62,517 bases of DNA from Thermoanaerobaculum sp. (lineage in GTDB: Bacteria > Acidobacteriota > Thermoanaerobaculia > Multivoradales > UBA5704): assembly GCA_021154885.1 (NCBI GenBank), contig JAJKHS010000089.1:1-62517 (forward strand). Direction: 5' to 3'. This document shows, in pieces, positions 25,978 through 33,917 of this stretch; position 1 is the stretch's first letter; every line of letters begins with the position of its first letter. The notes beneath the pieces are model-generated. The model ran no database searches and was not told the origin of the DNA. It saw nothing but the letters and a program-made list of their open reading frames with translations. The position numbers and the translations under genes are program-made.

Positions 25978-27612
25978 GTGCGTCGCTCCCGAGCCCGTCT
26001 TCTTTACCTCCTGCTGGGCCTTATCCTCATGGTCCTGGTCTCGGCCCTCCTCTACATGTGGGGCATGGCCGCTCTGGAGGGGAAGCCGCGCAGCTTCTGG
26101 GACAGCCTGGAATGGGCCTCCGAGTCCCTGAGCACCACGGGCTATGGCGCCGACTCCCACTGGAATCATCCGCTGATGGTTCTGCTGGTGGTCGTGGTCC
26201 AGTTCGCAGGCGTCTTCCTGGTCTTTCTGATCTTCCCCATCTTCCTCATCCCCTTCCTGGAGGAGCGCTTCGAGACCCGGTTGCCGCAGCGGGCCGAGGC
26301 GGGCCTCTCGGATCACGCGATCCTGTTCCGATATGGCCCGGCCGTCGAGACCCTGCTGGACGAGCTCGCCGGGGCCGGCGTGCCCTCGCTGGTGCTGGAG
26401 GGCGACGAGGCCCTGGCCCGCCGCCTTCTCGACCGCGGCCGGCGGGTGGTCCTCGGCGGGCTGACCGACGACGGCCTGGAGGCGGTGAACCTCTCGCGAG
26501 CCCGGGCGCTGATCGCCAACGGCACGGACGACGAGAACGCCGCCGTGGTCCTCTCCGCTCGCCAGCTCGGCTTCCGCGGCCCCGTCCTGGCGCTGGTGGA
26601 GGAGCCCTTCCACCGCCGGCCGATGATGCTCGCCGGCGCCACCGCCGTCTTCACCCCCCGGCACATCCTGGGCGCCGCCCTGGCCGCCCGCGCCTCGGTG
26701 CGGATCAACCCGCGGGTGAGCGGCATCCAGCAGCTCGGGCGCAACCTGGAGGTGGCGGAGATCCGGGTTCACCCCCGCAGCCCCCTCGCCGGCCACACCC
26801 TGAACGAAACGGCCATCGGCTCGCGCACCGGAGCCATCGTGATCGGCGAGTGGATCGGCGGCGAGCTCAAGATGCCGGACGGCTCCGGCCTGCGCCTGGA
26901 GCCGGATGGCATCCTGGTGGTGGTGGGGAGCCACGCCAGCATCGACCGGCTGCGGGAGCTGGCCGGCGGCGCCGTGACCCTGCGGCGCGAAGGACCGTTC
27001 GTGATCGGCGGCGGCGGCGAGGTGGGACGCAAAGTGGCCGAGCTGCTGCGCGTCGTGGGTGAGGAGGTGCGGCTGATCGATCGCCGGCCGGGCCCCGAGG
27101 TGGACCAGGTGGGGGACGTGCTCGACGCGCGGCTGCTGGAGGCGGCCGGCGTCAAAGATGCCCAGGCGGTGATCCTGGCGCTGGACACCGACTCCGCCAC
27201 GCTCTTCGCTACCGTGATCCTCAAAGACCTGGCGCCCGAGGTGCCGGTCATCGCGCGAGTCAACCAGGCGGAGAACGTGGAGCGCATCCACCGCGCCGGC
27301 GCCGACTTCGCCCTCTCCATCAGCCAGGTCTCCGGCCAGATGCTGGCGCAGAAGCTCCTGGGCGAGGAGGCGGTGTCGGTCGATCCGCAGCTCAAAGTGT
27401 TGAAAGTAGCAGCCGCCGGGCTCGCCGGCCGCCGCCCCGCCGAGCTGGGGGTCCGCGAGCGCACCGGCTGCTCGATCGTGGCGGTCGAGCGCGGCGAGGA
27501 GGTGCTGGTCGGGTTCGGACCGGATTTCCACTTCCAGCCCGAGGACGCCGTCTACGTCTGCGGCAGCAGCCGGGGCGTGCGGCGATTCCAGGAGGTGTTC
27601 GGGCGGGGGTAG
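25978..27612 (+). CDS. Two-helix potassium channel with RCK (TrkA-N/TrkA-C) domains
   Basis: A 544-residue inner-membrane channel. Two hydrophobic helices (about residues 8-30 and 62-88) flank a pore loop with the filter-like STTGYG. Then follow a first RCK unit with a degenerate Rossmann start, a TrkA-C-like segment (EIRVHPRSPLAGHTL, about 260), a second RCK with FVIGGGGEVGRKVAELLR (about 340), and a second TrkA-C domain (RRPAELGVRERTGCSIVAV). Ligand-gated K+ channels of the MthK type share this plan. A GTG at 25978 is used; no clear Shine-Dalgarno. The dispersed repeat copy 2 begins right after the stop. Confidence 0.85.
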   Translation: MRRSRARLLYLLLGLILMVLVSALLYMWGMAALEGKPRSFWDSLEWASESLSTTGYGADSHWNHPLMVLLVVVVQFAGVFLVFLIFPIFLIPFLEERFETRLPQRAEAGLSDHAILFRYGPAVETLLDELAGAGVPSLVLEGDEALARRLLDRGRRVVLGGLTDDGLEAVNLSRARALIANGTDDENAAVVLSARQLGFRGPVLALVEEPFHRRPMMLAGATAVFTPRHILGAALAARASVRINPRVSGIQQLGRNLEVAEIRVHPRSPLAGHTLNETAIGSRTGAIVIGEWIGGELKMPDGSGLRLEPDGILVVVGSHASIDRLRELAGGAVTLRREGPFVIGGGGEVGRKVAELLRVVGEEVRLIDRRPGPEVDQVGDVLDARLLEAAGVKDAQAVILALDTDSATLFATVILKDLAPEVPVIARVNQAENVERIHRAGADFALSISQVSGQMLAQKLLGEEAVSVDPQLKVLKVAAAGLAGRRPAELGVRERTGCSIVAVERGEEVLVGFGPDFHFQPEDAVYVCGSSRGVRRFQEVFGRG

Positions 27613-27614
27613 GA

Positions 27615-27744
27615 GCCTGCGCGGCAGAAGCCGAATACAAGGACAGCAAGGACACCAAGGACGTCAAGGACGAGGAAAGCTCCCGTCGCGGCGATCGTCT
27701 TCGTGTCCCTGCTGTCCTTGTTGTCCTTGCTGTCCTTGCTGTTG
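27615..27744. repeat. Dispersed hairpin repeat, ACAAGGACA family, copy 2
   Basis: It begins 3 bases after the potassium-channel stop with GCCTGCGCGGCAGAAG, the same left end as copy 1, followed by ACAAGGACAGCAAGGACA units, a GAGGAAAGCTCCCGTC spacer close to that of copy 1, and TGTCCTTG-type right-arm units. The right terminal inverted repeat of copy 1 is not present here. Confidence 0.78.
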
Positions 27745-28068
27745 CCACATCCGCCGGGCGGAGATGGAGGGTGGCGCCCCGCCCCGAGGAGCGTCACCCT
27801 CGTTCCAGACAGTGCGTGCGCAGGGGACGGCCCGCCTCCGTCCCCCTGGCGAGGATTCCCCGGCCGCCCCGGAACCGGCCGGAGAATCGGTTTGCATCAA
27901 TTGTCAAAGAGCACCGCCCACCGGCCGGAGCCGAAACAAGAGATCCGCCGGTCAGCGCTTGGTCCTGCAAGGTATTTCTACGAGCCGACCCCCTCCAACG
28001 TCTAGGCAACCTCGCTTGCGGCACTGCTCGCAGACGAAACACTTCGTGGAAAGCGAGGGTAGAAAGAA
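27745..28068. other. Gene-free region with a minus-strand leader-like structure
   Basis: About 320 bases without a convincing gene on either strand. The minus strand holds a weak promoter-like pair (TTGGAG at 27998-27993, 18 bases, TACCTT at 27974-27969), then a hairpin, a boxA-like motif at 27913-27895 and a second GC-rich hairpin (GATTC/GAATC plus CGGCC/GGCCG arms). Reading leftward it would run into repeat copy 2. Long plus-strand frames crossing the region lack coding character. Confidence 0.4.
27895..27913 (-). promoter_or_regulatory. boxA-like antitermination motif
   Basis: On the minus strand the sequence reads TGCTCTTTGACAATTGAT. The rRNA-leader boxA consensus TGCTCTTTAACA differs by one base in the core. 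BoxA binds NusB/NusE and normally lies in rRNA or CRISPR leaders; none is nearby. Confidence 0.45.
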
Positions 28069-28278
28069 ATGACAACACAGACAGATGTCAAAGCCTCAGG
28101 GCGGAGTATCAGCGCGGAGACCGTGATAGGTTGCGCCATTCTGGGCTGTCTGGTCGCGGGTATTGTTGGAATTATCAAAGCGATCACCATGGACAGCGGG
28201 AGCGGAGCGGCGCTTTGCTTGTTGGCGTCGGTTGCCGCATTTGGTACGGTTTGCTTCGTCTATCTGCGAAAGGGTTGA
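28069..28278 (+). CDS. Small two-helix membrane protein, unknown
   Basis: A 69-residue ORF. Two hydrophobic segments are visible: AETVIGCAILGCLVAGIVGI (about 16-37) and ALCLLASVAAFGTVCFVYL (about 48-66), ending in RKG. A weak GGGTAGAAAG precedes the ATG. It ends 17 bases before the MerB-like selenoprotein candidate on the same strand, so the two may be co-transcribed; small membrane proteins such as MerT/MerC relatives accompany mercury genes, but no MerT-type CC or CxxC metal motif is present, so I do not assign that role. Confidence 0.5.
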   Translation: MTTQTDVKASGRSISAETVIGCAILGCLVAGIVGIIKAITMDSGSGAALCLLASVAAFGTVCFVYLRKG

Positions 28279-28295
28279 GCCTTTCAGGTGGTACC

Positions 28296-28982
28296 ATGAG
28301 CACCATGGATCTCGACACAGCCGTCAAGCTGAACATCTACCAGACCCTCGCCGAGAAGGCTCAGGCTCCGTCTGCGGCGCAGGTGGCGAGGGCGCTCGGA
28401 GTGGCCGTCGAGGAGGTCGAGGCGGCTTTCCAAAGTCTTCACAGGAAGCGGCTTCTGGTTCCTGAGCCGGGAGACCCCTCCAGGATCCGGATGGCCCCGC
28501 CGTTCTCGGGCGTGGAGACGCCTTTCCGCGTCAAGGTGCGAGACAAAATCTACTCTGCCAACTGCGTCTGGGATGCCCTCGGCGTGCCGGCGGCCCTGCA
28601 CGCGGACGGCGTCGTCGAGGCTGCCGACGGCCACACCGGCGAGCCCATGACTCTGGAGGTGAGGGGCGGGAAGCCGGTGCCGCAGCCGTGCGCCATCCAC
28701 TTCGCCGTGCCGGCGGCGCGGTGGTGGGACGACATCGTCTACACCTGAGCCACCATGCTGCTCTTCCGGTCGGAAGAGACGGTGCGCCAGTGGTGCCGGG
28801 CGAACGGCGTTCCACGACGCCCCGTTCTCGACCTGGATCAGTTGTGGTATCTCGCGACGACCTGGTACGAGAACCGATTGACCGTCGAGTCCCGCCGTCC
28901 CGGTCCGGACGAGATGGTGGAGATCTTCGCGCGGATTGGATTGGAGGGGCCGTTCTGGGATCCGAAAGCGGATCGCTGGTAG
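28296..28982 (+). CDS. MerB-like (alkylmercury lyase family) protein with in-frame TGA at the catalytic Cys; candidate selenoprotein
   Basis: The frame runs 228 codons with one TGA at codon 151 (28746-28748). Residues 1-60 form a winged-helix-like domain (AAQVARALGVAVEEVEAAF). The MerB catalytic region follows: Cys90 and Asp93 in ANCVWDALGVPAAL, matching Cys96/Asp99 of the characterised plasmid R831b enzyme. Then comes DDIVYT-(TGA)-ATMLLFRSEE, where the family has Cys (Cys159 equivalent). The remainder up to WDPKADRW is the usual family C-terminus and stays open. ATG 28296 has AGGTGG upstream. MerB enzymes cleave carbon-mercury bonds; a selenol at this site is inferred. Alternatives are a recent nonsense mutation or sequencing error. 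A SECIS-like hairpin follows the TGA. Confidence 0.72.
28761..28778 (+). promoter_or_regulatory. SECIS-like hairpin downstream of the in-frame TGA
   Basis: CTCTTCC-GGTC-GGAAGAG is a perfect 7-bp stem with a 4-base loop whose first base is G. The loop begins 20 bases after the TGA. Bacterial SECIS elements have a small apical loop with G in the first two positions, 16-37 bases downstream of the UGA, so distance, loop and stem fit. The same bases code for LFRSEE, so part of the pairing could be coincidence, but the GAA codon needed for pairing is the rarer Glu codon in this GC-rich sequence. Confidence 0.6.
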
Positions 28983-29233
28983 TCCTCAGCGCCAGCGGAT
29001 TCCGATTCCCCTATTTTCGCACGCCGGCTGCATGGAGGAGAGGGACCTCCTTTGTCGGATTCTCTTGGCGTCTGAATTGCAGGGAAAGACACGGCCGGCG
29101 GGCATTTCCCTTCGTCTGGACCGCCGGCTTGACCAGATCCTTGGCTGTAGCGCTGGCGGGCGCGACGGGGCTGTCCTGCGTGGGCGAAGCGAGAGCGGCG
29201 CGATCCTTTATAGAAGATTCGCCGGAGGCGAGG

Positions 29234-30919
29234 GTGCCAGGGGTGCGGCTCGGCCGCGCCGTCTGGGTCGCGCTCTTCGGGATCGCGATGCTCCTGCGCC
29301 TGTCGCTGCTCGACCGCCAGGGGCTCTGGGTGGACGAGGTCTTCTCGCTGGCCATGGCGACGGGTCACAGCATCGAGCAGGATCCAGCGATCTCCCGCCC
29401 CGAGCTGGGCGACTTCGTCGAGCCCCGGGCCGCCGTGCCGCCGGCCGAGCTGCGCCGCTATCTCCAGCACGACAGCCCGCCGGCGGGGCCGTACCGGGTG
29501 CTGCGCGGCGTCTTCATTTCCGATACCAGCCCTCCCCTTTATTACCTCCTCCTCTGGGCCTGGACCCTCGCCCTGGGGACGAGCGACGCCGCCCTGCGCC
29601 TTTTCTCCGCGGCCTGCAGTCTCGCCGCCTTCCCGCTCCTGCGCTCGATGGCCCGCGAGATCGCGGGGGAGCGGGCGGCGCTCGCGGCCTGTGCCTTCTA
29701 CGCCGTGGTGCCGGTCGGGCTGGAAGCGGGCATCGAGGGGCGGATGTACGGCCTGACGATCTTTCTCGGCACCCTCCTCGCCTGGACCTCCCTGGCCCTC
29801 GCCCGCCGGGGATTCCAGCCGTGGCTGACGCTGCTGTGGATCGCGACCGCCGGCGGCGGCTTCCTCACTCACTATTTCTTCGCCTTCGTCTGGTTCGCCT
29901 GCGCGCTCTGGCTCCTGCTCGCACCGGGCCGGCTGGACCGGCGGACGATGCCGTGGATGTCCGCGGCCATGGCTCTGCTCATCGCGCCGTGGTTCCTGCG
30001 CATGCCCGAGATCCTGGCGCACTGGCGGGTGGCCAAGGGATGGCTCGACGGTCTCCCGCCCCTGCCCCGGTTTTTCGTCGCGTCGCTCGATCTCGCGGCG
30101 GGTCTCTTTTCGATCTCGGAGACGCTGGGCGAGAGGCTGGTCAAGAAGGAGCCGCTGCTGGCCATCCTGGTGGGGCTGGGGGTGGCGGCCTTCGCCGCCG
30201 TCCGGCTCCTGCGCCGCGGCCGCCGCGGGGACTGGGGGCCGCGCGCCCTGCCCGGCCTGTGGATCGCCGCCTCCTGTCTCGGCCCGCTCGCCTTCGACCT
30301 GCTCTGCCGCTCGCGGTCCGAGATGATCTCTCGCTACGCCTGGCCGGCGCTGCCGGCCGCCGCCCTCCTGGCGGGGATGCTCGGCGCGCGGCTCGCGGCC
30401 CGTCCGTTCCGCATCCTCGCCGCCCTGGTCCTCCTCGCCTGGCTCCCCGGCTACTGGCGGTTGTTCCTCCCCGTCTCGCGGCATGGCGACTCCTTCCGCG
30501 AGACCGGGAACGTCCTGCGGCAGTGGGCCCGGCCGGGGGATGTGGTCATCGTGCATTCGATCCCCTCCGGCGTGCTCGGCCTGGCCCGCTATCTGGGCGA
30601 GGGTCCGGCGGTGGCCTCCTGGGTGGGGCAGCTCGGGCATCGCCGGGTGCCCGCGGATGCCGAAGCCATCACCACGGGCGAGCGGCGGGTGGCGCTCGTC
30701 GAGGTCCACGAGCTCCGGGCCCCGGCCCCCGAGGAGGACTGGCTGCGGGCGAACGCCCGCCTCGTCGATGCCCGGGAGCTGCGGGACGCACGCCTGTTCC
30801 TCTTCGATCTCGATGCCGGACGCGCCGGCTCATCCCGGATGGCGAAGAGGCCCGACGCCGAGCTGGAGAGAGCGCCCCTCTTGCCGGTTACGACCGGTCG
30901 TGCTATTTTATCCCGGTGA
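29234..30919 (+). CDS. Membrane glycosyltransferase, GT39/ArnT-like (GT-C fold)
   Basis: A protein of about 561 residues with 10 or more hydrophobic helices. The first periplasmic loop after helix 1 holds WVDEVFSLAMATGH, with the acidic residues expected for the lipid-phosphate-sugar-using GT-C catalytic site, and SDTSPPLYYLLLWAW is the second family block. Members transfer sugars from polyprenyl-phosphate carriers to proteins or lipid A on the periplasmic side. The start is uncertain: GTG 29234 with GGAGG five bases upstream is chosen; ATG 29288 is another option. The stop overlaps the tetR GTG by 4 bases (GTGA). Confidence 0.72.
   Translation: MPGVRLGRAVWVALFGIAMLLRLSLLDRQGLWVDEVFSLAMATGHSIEQDPAISRPELGDFVEPRAAVPPAELRRYLQHDSPPAGPYRVLRGVFISDTSPPLYYLLLWAWTLALGTSDAALRLFSAACSLAAFPLLRSMAREIAGERAALAACAFYAVVPVGLEAGIEGRMYGLTIFLGTLLAWTSLALARRGFQPWLTLLWIATAGGGFLTHYFFAFVWFACALWLLLAPGRLDRRTMPWMSAAMALLIAPWFLRMPEILAHWRVAKGWLDGLPPLPRFFVASLDLAAGLFSISETLGERLVKKEPLLAILVGLGVAAFAAVRLLRRGRRGDWGPRALPGLWIAASCLGPLAFDLLCRSRSEMISRYAWPALPAAALLAGMLGARLAARPFRILAALVLLAWLPGYWRLFLPVSRHGDSFRETGNVLRQWARPGDVVIVHSIPSGVLGLARYLGEGPAVASWVGQLGHRRVPADAEAITTGERRVALVEVHELRAPAPEEDWLRANARLVDARELRDARLFLFDLDAGRAGSSRMAKRPDAELERAPLLPVTTGRAILSR
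30881..30909 (+). promoter_or_regulatory. Promoter and operator of the tetR gene
   Basis: TTGCCG, a 17-base spacer and TATTTT (with a TG one base before) place the start point at about the GTG start codon at 30916, so the message would be nearly leaderless. The 12-base palindrome ACGACCGGTCGT at 30890-30901 lies between the -35 and -10 boxes, a standard place for TetR-type repression. The same 19 bases, ACGACCGGTCGTGCTATTT, recur inverted at 31570-31588. Confidence 0.65.
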
Positions 30920-31506
30920 GCAAGGGTGAGCAGACACGCCAGGAGATCGTCGAGCGAGCGCTGGCCCTGGCCGGCGAGGTCGGCCTCGAGGGGGTGTCGC
31001 TCGGCGTTCTGGCGGCGAGCCTGAACCTGTCGAAGAGCGGCCTCTTCGCCCACTTCCGGTCGAAGGAGGCGCTGCAGGTCGAGGTGCTGCAGCGGGCCAT
31101 CGACGACTTCATCCAGGACGTGGTGGTGCCGGCGATCCGGCTGCCGCGCGGCGAGCCGCGGCTGCGGCGGCTGTTCGACCTCCATCTGGCCTGGGTCTAC
31201 GGCAACGCGCGCAGCGGGAGCTGCTTCTTCATGGCGCTCACCCACGAGTACGACGACCGCCCCGGGCCCGTTCGCGATCTCCTCGTGCAGTCGCAGCGCG
31301 ACTGGTACGACACCATCGCCCGCACCGCCCGCACGGCCGTCGAAGAAGGACACCTCCGCGCCGATCTCGACCTCGAGCAGTTCGCCTACGAGTTCGTCGG
31401 CATCGGCATGGTCTTCCAGCAGTCCGCCAAGCTGCTCGAGAACCCGCGGGCCGAAGAGCGGGCGCGCGCCGCCTTCGAGGCGCTCCTCGCGCGCAGCCGT
31501 CCCTGA
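30916..31506 (+). CDS. TetR-family transcriptional regulator
   Basis: A 196-residue one-component regulator. The N-terminal helix-turn-helix is TRQEIVERALALAGEVGLEG followed by SLGVLAASLNLSKSGLFAHF, and the remainder is the helical ligand-binding domain with a C-terminal TetR_C-like segment (SGSCFFMALTHEYDD). GTG 30916 overlaps the preceding gene's stop. It probably represses itself through the palindrome in its promoter and the alpha/beta hydrolase gene 25 bases downstream through a second copy. Effector unknown; the hydrolase suggests an ester or lipid-like compound. Confidence 0.88.
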   Translation: MSKGEQTRQEIVERALALAGEVGLEGVSLGVLAASLNLSKSGLFAHFRSKEALQVEVLQRAIDDFIQDVVVPAIRLPRGEPRLRRLFDLHLAWVYGNARSGSCFFMALTHEYDDRPGPVRDLLVQSQRDWYDTIARTARTAVEEGHLRADLDLEQFAYEFVGIGMVFQQSAKLLENPRAEERARAAFEALLARSRP

Positions 31507-31531
31507 CCGAACTTCCGCAAAAGGAGATCCC

Positions 31532-32419
31532 ATGCAGCCCATGGACGCAGCCGTTGTCTACCCGAAAGGAAATAGCACGACCGGTCGTTTGCGGCCTGTG
31601 CCGGTTCCGCCCTGGCTCCGCACGGGAATGCGGGTGGCGAGCACGCTCGCTCCGGGCGCCGCGGCGCGGCTGGCGCGCAAGCTGTTCTTCACGCCGATGC
31701 GGGCGCGCGTTCGCGACGAGGAGCGGGCGGTGCTGGCGCGCGGCGAGCTCTTCTCGCTCGCGGTCGGCGGCCAGCGGGTGGTCGGCCGCGCCTGGGGCGA
31801 GGGGCCCACCGTGCTCCTCGTGCATGGCTGGGGCGGCCACTCCGGGCAGATGACCTCGCTCGTCGACCCCGCCATGGCAGCGGGCTTTCGTGCCGTGGCG
31901 CTCGACCTGCCCGGTCACGGCGAGTCGGCGGGGAGCGTCTCTTCGCTGATCCATTTCGCCTCGGCGCTCGTCCGTGCCGCAGCTCTCTTCCGGCCCGTGC
32001 GCGGGGTGGTGGCCCACTCCTTCGGCGCCGCGGCCAGCACCTACGCGATCTCGTCCGGGCTGGCGGTGGAGCGCGCCGTCTTCTTCGCTCCGCCCGCGGG
32101 GTTCGAGTCGTTCTGGGCGCGGTTCCGGGCGGGCGTCGGCGTGTCGCAGGAGATCATGGACCGCATGCTTCACGAGGCGGAGGAGTGGCTCAACGTGCGC
32201 TTCGACGGCATCGGCCCCGTCGACCTCGCGCCGCGGATGACAGCGCCGCTCCTCGTCCTTCACGATCCGGAGGATCGCGAGGTGCCGTACGAGGAGGGGG
32301 CCGAGCTCGCCCGCCGCTGGCCGGGCGCGGAGCTGCGGCCGGCCGTCGGGCTGGGGCATCTGCGCATACTGCGCGACGAGCGGTGCGTGGCGGAGGCCGT
32401 GGGCTTCATCGCTCGCTGA
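31532..32419 (+). CDS. Alpha/beta hydrolase
   Basis: A 295-residue serine hydrolase. The nucleophile is in VVAHSFGAAAS, the oxyanion-hole region in LLVHGWGGHSGQM, the acid in LVLHDPEDREVPYEE and the histidine in VGLGHLRIL. DLPGHGESAG is the usual strand-4 block. AAAAGGAGATCCC precedes ATG 31532. Codons 13-19 contain a copy of the TetR operator, so either the operator works inside the coding sequence or translation really starts further in (ATG 31628). Substrate unknown. Its last 160 bases overlap the end of the convergent desaturase-like gene. Confidence 0.83.
   Translation: MQPMDAAVVYPKGNSTTGRLRPVPVPPWLRTGMRVASTLAPGAAARLARKLFFTPMRARVRDEERAVLARGELFSLAVGGQRVVGRAWGEGPTVLLVHGWGGHSGQMTSLVDPAMAAGFRAVALDLPGHGESAGSVSSLIHFASALVRAAALFRPVRGVVAHSFGAAASTYAISSGLAVERAVFFAPPAGFESFWARFRAGVGVSQEIMDRMLHEAEEWLNVRFDGIGPVDLAPRMTAPLLVLHDPEDREVPYEEGAELARRWPGAELRPAVGLGHLRILRDERCVAEAVGFIAR
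31570..31588. promoter_or_regulatory. Second copy of the TetR operator, inverted
   Basis: AAATAGCACGACCGGTCGT is the reverse complement of the 19 bases at 30890-30908. The 12-base palindrome ACGACCGGTCGT lies about 45 bases inside the hydrolase ORF, suitable for a roadblock or for looping with the first site. Confidence 0.6.
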
Positions 32420-33576
32420 AGGGCCTCGAAAGGATAGAGCAACTGATTGAAGACCTGCGTCAGCCAGGCCAGCCGGCCGTCGCCTTCGTGCTGGCACGGA
32501 TAGGATTCGTCGTCAATTCCCGTGGCCGGGTACTCGTCGTAGCCCCGGTACTGTGTCCCGAAGAGGTGGTCCCAGAGACAGAAGGTCAGGCCGAAATTGC
32601 AGTCCCGGTGCCGCAGCTCGATCGAGTGATGGACGCGGTGAGATTGAGGTGTCACCAGGAGGTACCGTAGCCATCCGAGATTGGTGCGGATATTCGAGTG
32701 GTAGAAACGGGTCTGCCAGGCGCGGACCCAGGTGACCGCCACGATCGTGATGAACGAGCTCTGGACCATGAACAAGGGGATGAAGCCGAGGGTGTAGAGG
32801 AAGACGTCGTCGAGCGGGTGGACGTGATAATCCGTAAAAAAATTCAGCTCCCGTTGTGAGTGATGGATGGCGTGGAAATACCACAGGACCTTCACCTTAT
32901 GCCGGACGTAGTGGCTGGCCCAGAACAGGAAGTCGCTGGCGAACAGCCCCAGGATCACGCGCGGCAGCCAGGGCCAGGACTCCAGGGAGTGAAGGGTGAG
33001 AAAGCCGAGATAGCGGTTGTAGACGAAGCTCAGGAGAGCGATGTGCAAAGGCAGCAGGTAGGAGTGCATGGTCAGGGTGAAAGGGGCCCAGACCAGGTCC
33101 TGAAAGAAGCCGCGTGAAAAAACCGGCTGCCCCGACACCGCGGGGATCAGTCGTTCGAGCCCCAGGACCGCCGCCACCACCAGGTAGAACAGAGGATTGA
33201 GGACGATGTCCTGGAGAAAGGAGGCGGCGAACGCGGACTCGCCGGCCCTGAGGACCGGGACCAACTGCGTTTTGAGACCCGTCCCGCGGCCGGCATACAG
33301 CAGTGCCGCAGTGCTGAGGACCGCCAATCCGAAGAGCATGCCGGCGGTGACGCGAGCTTTGGCGATGTCCAATCTTGGCAAACCAGATCCCCCGGGAGCA
33401 CGCAGCGCAAGACCGAGCGCCGCGCCCCGTCTCCCCGCGTTCCAAACCCGGCCCAGGATAGCCGGGAGGTCGGGATCAGTCGTTATGGCAATGTAAGAAT
33501 ACTGCAAAAAATGTAAGCGCCGGGTCAGCGCCTTCCCGCGACAGGACTCGCCGAGGATCGAGAACGGGTGTACCAT
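32260..33576 (-). CDS. Fatty acid hydroxylase / sterol desaturase superfamily membrane protein
   Basis: A protein of about 438 residues with five or more hydrophobic segments. The di-iron histidine boxes are visible: HYVRH, then HAIHHS and later HRVHHSIELRHRD with HVHPLDD. This superfamily hydroxylates or desaturates lipids (sterols, carotenoids, fatty acids) in the membrane. The start is uncertain; ATG 33576 is the first plausible one, though the region before TAGMLFGLAVL is unlike family members. The C-terminal 50 residues after YPFEALQRAM are Ser/Arg-rich and are the antisense of the convergent hydrolase, so the original stop may have been lost. Confidence 0.75.
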   Translation of the reverse strand: MVHPFSILGESCRGKALTRRLHFLQYSYIAITTDPDLPAILGRVWNAGRRGAALGLALRAPGGSGLPRLDIAKARVTAGMLFGLAVLSTAALLYAGRGTGLKTQLVPVLRAGESAFAASFLQDIVLNPLFYLVVAAVLGLERLIPAVSGQPVFSRGFFQDLVWAPFTLTMHSYLLPLHIALLSFVYNRYLGFLTLHSLESWPWLPRVILGLFASDFLFWASHYVRHKVKVLWYFHAIHHSQRELNFFTDYHVHPLDDVFLYTLGFIPLFMVQSSFITIVAVTWVRAWQTRFYHSNIRTNLGWLRYLLVTPQSHRVHHSIELRHRDCNFGLTFCLWDHLFGTQYRGYDEYPATGIDDESYPCQHEGDGRLAWLTQVFNQLLYPFEALQRAMKPTASATHRSSRSMRRCPSPTAGRSSAPGQRRASSAPSSYGTSRSSGS

Positions 33577-33917
33577 GCTGCTCGCCCATGAACAACCCGT
33601 CGATCCGCGACGACAGCGCCACGGCGGCCAGGAGGTATCGGCCTCAGGCTCAGGCACGCGACCTTTGGTGAAGAGGCTCGCTTTTGGTCACTTCCTGCAC
33701 CTACTCTTATAGGCCCTAAGGGGAACTGGCAGCTCAGTCGGTCCCAAAGAGCTCTTTAACGCGATGCTACTAATTTCGCGCACCTCCTTCCATCCGGTTG
33801 TTCAAGAGACGGCGAACGCTCGCCGTCTGATCACCATTGCCTCCAGGATCTCAGATCCCATCCGAAGAGCCTGTCCTACCTGGGGGCGCCACTTTAGGTT
33901 TCTGGAGGATGCAAGTA
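33577..33917. other. Intergenic region with promoter-like and boxA-like elements
   Basis: About 340 bases. TTGGTC (33684-33689), an 18-base spacer and TATAGG (33708-33713) resemble a sigma-70 promoter. GCTCTTTAAC at 33751-33760 resembles boxA and is followed by GACGGCGAACGCTCGCCGTC, a hairpin with 7-bp arms (GACGGCG/CGCCGTC) and a 6-base loop near 33810. The region would form a leader of about 200 bases for the EXORDIUM-like gene. No gene seen. Confidence 0.4.
33750..33761 (+). promoter_or_regulatory. boxA-like motif in the leader of the EXORDIUM-like gene
   Basis: AGCTCTTTAACG differs from the boxA consensus TGCTCTTTAACA only at the two end bases. It lies about 30 bases after the predicted start point of the promoter at 33684. 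Confidence 0.35.

Noticed and set aside
28069-28278. The small membrane ORF as a MerT/MerC mercury transporter
   Set aside because: It is next to the MerB-like gene but has no Cys pair of the MerT or MerC type and only two helices.
28296-28748. The MerB-like gene as two separate genes or a simple pseudogene
   Set aside because: The second part starts in the same frame, its first Met lies inside the conserved MLLFRSEE block without a ribosome site, and neither half is a complete enzyme. A single nonsense mutation remains possible, but the hairpin and exact Cys position favour Sec.
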